Notes under the pieces: generated by a model
What the model was told of the DNA's origin: nothing
What the model saw: the letters and a program-made list of their open reading frames with translations, nothing else
The model's database searches: none
Part shown: positions 4,028 through 6,093 of the stretch, piece after piece
Layout of the letters: each line of letters starts with the position of its first letter
How positions within the stretch are numbered: position 1 is the first letter of the stretch
Translations under genes and position numbers: made by a program
Assembly (NCBI GenBank): GCA_021824055.1
Contig: JAKALV010000204.1
Span: forward strand, 1-6,093
Direction of reading: 5' to 3'
Length of the DNA: 6,093 nucleotides
DNA from: Acidobacteriota bacterium
GTDB taxonomy: Bacteria > Acidobacteriota > Vicinamibacteria > Vicinamibacterales > SCN-69-37

Positions 4028-6093
4028 ATGCGAAACAGACTGATGCTTTCAACCGCGGTGCTCTTGCTCGCCTTCACTGGCGTGGCTCGCGCACAGCAGA
4101 CCTCCGTGGCTTCGGCCGCGGCCCCGGCGCTCACGGGAACCTTTGATCTTGGGTTCCGCGGGTCGTCCGTGGATGGTGACAAGGCTCGTTGGGAACGCTT
4201 CCGCGATCTGCGGGACGGCGTGACGAGCAGGGCGGACTTCGGCAAGGAGACCGAGAACTACGGGCTCCGGTTCCGGGTGTCCAACGCCGGCTACCACGAT
4301 CAGCAGTACATCGCTGACTACAACAAGTACGGCAAGTTGAAGGTGACGGCGATGTGGAATTCAATTCCACTGAACTACGCCTACAACACGCTGACGCCCT
4401 GGAAGAATCAGGGCGGCAACGTCTGGTCGCTCGACTCGGCCACACGTCTCGCCGTGCAGAACAAGACGCCGGGCGTCGTCGCCATCCTCGGGACCGCCGC
4501 GCAATACGATCAGGCGTCGATCTACCGCAGCCTCGCCACGGTGTTTCCGATGCGGTCGCGCCGCGATGTGATGAGCGTCGGGTTGAAGTATCGGATCACC
4601 GATATGGTGGGTCTGAACGTGGCGTTCAGTTCCACGAAGAAGAGCGGCTACCAGCCCTTCGGCGGGTCGTTTGGGTTCTCTGCCGCCAACGAACACCCGA
4701 TGGAGTTGAACAATCGCACGAATGACGTGACGGCCGCGCTCGAGTGGGCCAAAGCCAGCACGGGCATGCTGCGCCTGGCGTGGGACGGATCGTGGTTCAA
4801 CAATCAGTTCCAGTCGCTGACGTGGGACAATCCGTCGCGAGCCACGGACTTCTCCAACGGCAAGTTGCCGCCCGCCGGTCCGTACGACCCGAGCGGTTAC
4901 GTCACCGGTAACGGCGCGGCCTTCGGCCGGCTGTCGCTGCCGCCGAGCAACAGCCTCAACACGGTCAGCGCCCTCGGTCTCTACAAGATGCCGGGCCACA
5001 GCACACTGAATGGCCAGTTGTCGCTGACCACGATGAAGCAGAACGAGGCACTGATCCCATGGACGACAAACACGGTGATCAACAGCGCCGTGGTCTACGC
5101 GGCCTTCCCGGGTCTCAAGACGCTGGAACGTTCGACGGCCGAGGCGAAAGTGCGCGGCGTCAACGGGATGATCAATTTCTCCACGCGGCCGACCAATTAC
5201 TTCGGGTTTGACATGCGGTACCGCTACAACGATCAGCGAAACCTGACGCCGATCTTTGACGCGGTGGAGTACGTGCGCTTTGACGCCGTTCCGGAGGAAA
5301 CCGGCGGCGAGACCGAGCACTTCAACATGCGCCGCAACACGCTCGAGACGAGCGCGTCGTTCTCGGTGATTCCCAACGCCACGGTCAAGCTCGGCTACAT
5401 CGTCGACTCCGTGGAGCGGGAAGCGCGGGCGACCGCCGTGTCGACCGACTACACGCTGCGGGCATCGATTGACACCTACGGCAACCAGTACGTGATGCTG
5501 CGCGGTGTGTTCGAGAATACCCGTCGCATCGGCGCCGGGTTCGACCTGGCGGCGGTCACCGACGGCGGTGCGCAGCCGGGCCTCCGCTTCTACGACGAAG
5601 CGGACATGGATCGCAAGAAGGGCACCGCGATCCTGTCGATCACGCCGAATCAACTGATGGAATTCACAGTCTCGTTCGCCGGGGGCAAGGACATCTACAA
5701 CGGCGCCGGCCAGATCTTCGGCCTGTTGGACAACCGCAACTCGTCCTACAACGCGATGGTGGACATCTACCCGCGCGACGGCGTCACGTTCGGTGGCAGC
5801 TACGGCTACGAGAAGTTCAACTCGCTGTCCAAGTCACGTAACTCCAATCCGGCGACAACCGTGCCGGGGGCCTACGACACGTGGACGGATCCGAACCGCG
5901 ACTGGAGCCTCAACAACGATGAGAAGGTCAAGAACGCCGGCCTCTACCTCGACCTGATCAAGGCGCTGCCGAACACGGACATCCGTTTCAGCTACGACTA
6001 CAGCAACTCGGACAACGCGTTCGTCCACAGCGGCCCGCGCATTCAGGAACTGTCGACGAACACGGCCCTCACGGCCGGCGACTCCAAGCCGTG
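4028..6093 (+). CDS. mtrB: MtrB/PioB-type outer-membrane beta-barrel, decahaem-associated (3' end missing)
   Basis: The frame is open for 688 codons to the window end. A clear signal peptide (MRNRLMLSTAVLLLAFTGVA) is followed by a likely cleavage after ARA at 20-22. The mature part has the look of an outer-membrane barrel: many short amphipathic stretches rich in Tyr, Phe, Trp, Asn and Gly with polar turns, such as LRFRVSNAGYHDQQY, VGLNVAFSSTKKSGY, FGFDMRYRYNDQRN and DIRFSYDYSNSDN. An early segment with GTFDLGFRGSS and RWERFRDLRDG resembles N-termini I recall from this family. MtrB-type proteins form a sheath of about 26 strands around the decahaem cytochrome; Shewanella MtrB is about 697 residues, so this protein is similar or larger. 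No cysteine appears in the 688 residues, so the N-terminal CXXC known in Shewanella MtrB is absent. The family call rests on this architecture together with the cytochrome directly upstream. A generic porin is the main alternative. Confidence 0.87.
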   Translation, partial: MRNRLMLSTAVLLLAFTGVARAQQTSVASAAAPALTGTFDLGFRGSSVDGDKARWERFRDLRDGVTSRADFGKETENYGLRFRVSNAGYHDQQYIADYNKYGKLKVTAMWNSIPLNYAYNTLTPWKNQGGNVWSLDSATRLAVQNKTPGVVAILGTAAQYDQASIYRSLATVFPMRSRRDVMSVGLKYRITDMVGLNVAFSSTKKSGYQPFGGSFGFSAANEHPMELNNRTNDVTAALEWAKASTGMLRLAWDGSWFNNQFQSLTWDNPSRATDFSNGKLPPAGPYDPSGYVTGNGAAFGRLSLPPSNSLNTVSALGLYKMPGHSTLNGQLSLTTMKQNEALIPWTTNTVINSAVVYAAFPGLKTLERSTAEAKVRGVNGMINFSTRPTNYFGFDMRYRYNDQRNLTPIFDAVEYVRFDAVPEETGGETEHFNMRRNTLETSASFSVIPNATVKLGYIVDSVEREARATAVSTDYTLRASIDTYGNQYVMLRGVFENTRRIGAGFDLAAVTDGGAQPGLRFYDEADMDRKKGTAILSITPNQLMEFTVSFAGGKDIYNGAGQIFGLLDNRNSSYNAMVDIYPRDGVTFGGSYGYEKFNSLSKSRNSNPATTVPGAYDTWTDPNRDWSLNNDEKVKNAGLYLDLIKALPNTDIRFSYDYSNSDNAFVHSGPRIQELSTNTALTAGDSKP

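Noticed and set aside
4354..4370. Perfect 17-base palindrome GTGGAATTCAATTCCAC inside the barrel gene
   Set aside because: It encodes an ordinary barrel stretch (MWNSIPLNY) with no partner copy or regulatory context. It is most likely a coincidence of codons.
4361..5653. Long antisense frame of 430 codons inside the barrel gene
   Set aside because: It is a shadow created by high GC at third positions. It has no export signal or domain and is rich in Arg, Val and His. The plus strand encodes a coherent barrel.

Overview
This is a GC-rich bacterial window with short intergenic gaps, one tRNA gene and strong G/C bias at third codon positions. Its most informative part is the right half. There a ten-haem periplasmic c-type cytochrome (MtrA/DmsE type) is followed after 16 bases by a large exported beta-barrel of the MtrB/PioB type, which runs off the window end. 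This pair is the core of a porin-cytochrome conduit that carries electrons across the outer membrane, so the organism is diderm and probably exchanges electrons with an extracellular partner. The barrel's N-terminal style and the repeat-rich intergenic DNA suggest Acidobacteriota (Vicinamibacteria-like), but this is recall-based inference; a proteobacterium is not excluded.

Layout, left to right. (1) Positions 1-335, minus strand: the 5' part of a small exported or membrane-anchored protein of unknown function, cut by the window edge. Its strand call is moderately uncertain. (2) 411-2213, plus strand: a hybrid sensor kinase with seven membrane segments, HisKA and HATPase domains and a C-terminal receiver, transcribed divergently from gene 1. 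(3) 2214-2701: no gene. It holds three copies of a 117-bp unit, each able to form a long hairpin, then a GGACC-rich degenerate stretch. (4) 2702-2778, minus strand: tRNA-Pro(TGG) with encoded CCA. (5) 2779-2985: a 207-bp region between the divergent tRNA and cytochrome genes. It contains a -10-like box for the tRNA, two palindromes, a good sigma-54 type promoter match (GG-N10-GC) and a strong ribosome binding site. (6) 2986-4011: the decahaem cytochrome. (7) 4028-6093 and beyond: the MtrB/PioB-like barrel.

How the parts work together. In known Mtr/Pio systems the decahaem cytochrome sits inside the barrel and forms an insulated haem wire across the outer membrane. The tight spacing here implies one transcript, possibly driven by sigma-54 and an enhancer-binding activator acting at the upstream palindromes. 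No activator, extracellular MtrC-like cytochrome or inner-membrane quinol oxidase is visible in the window. The sensor kinase is separated from the operon by the repeat array and the tRNA, and nothing in the sequence links it to the conduit.
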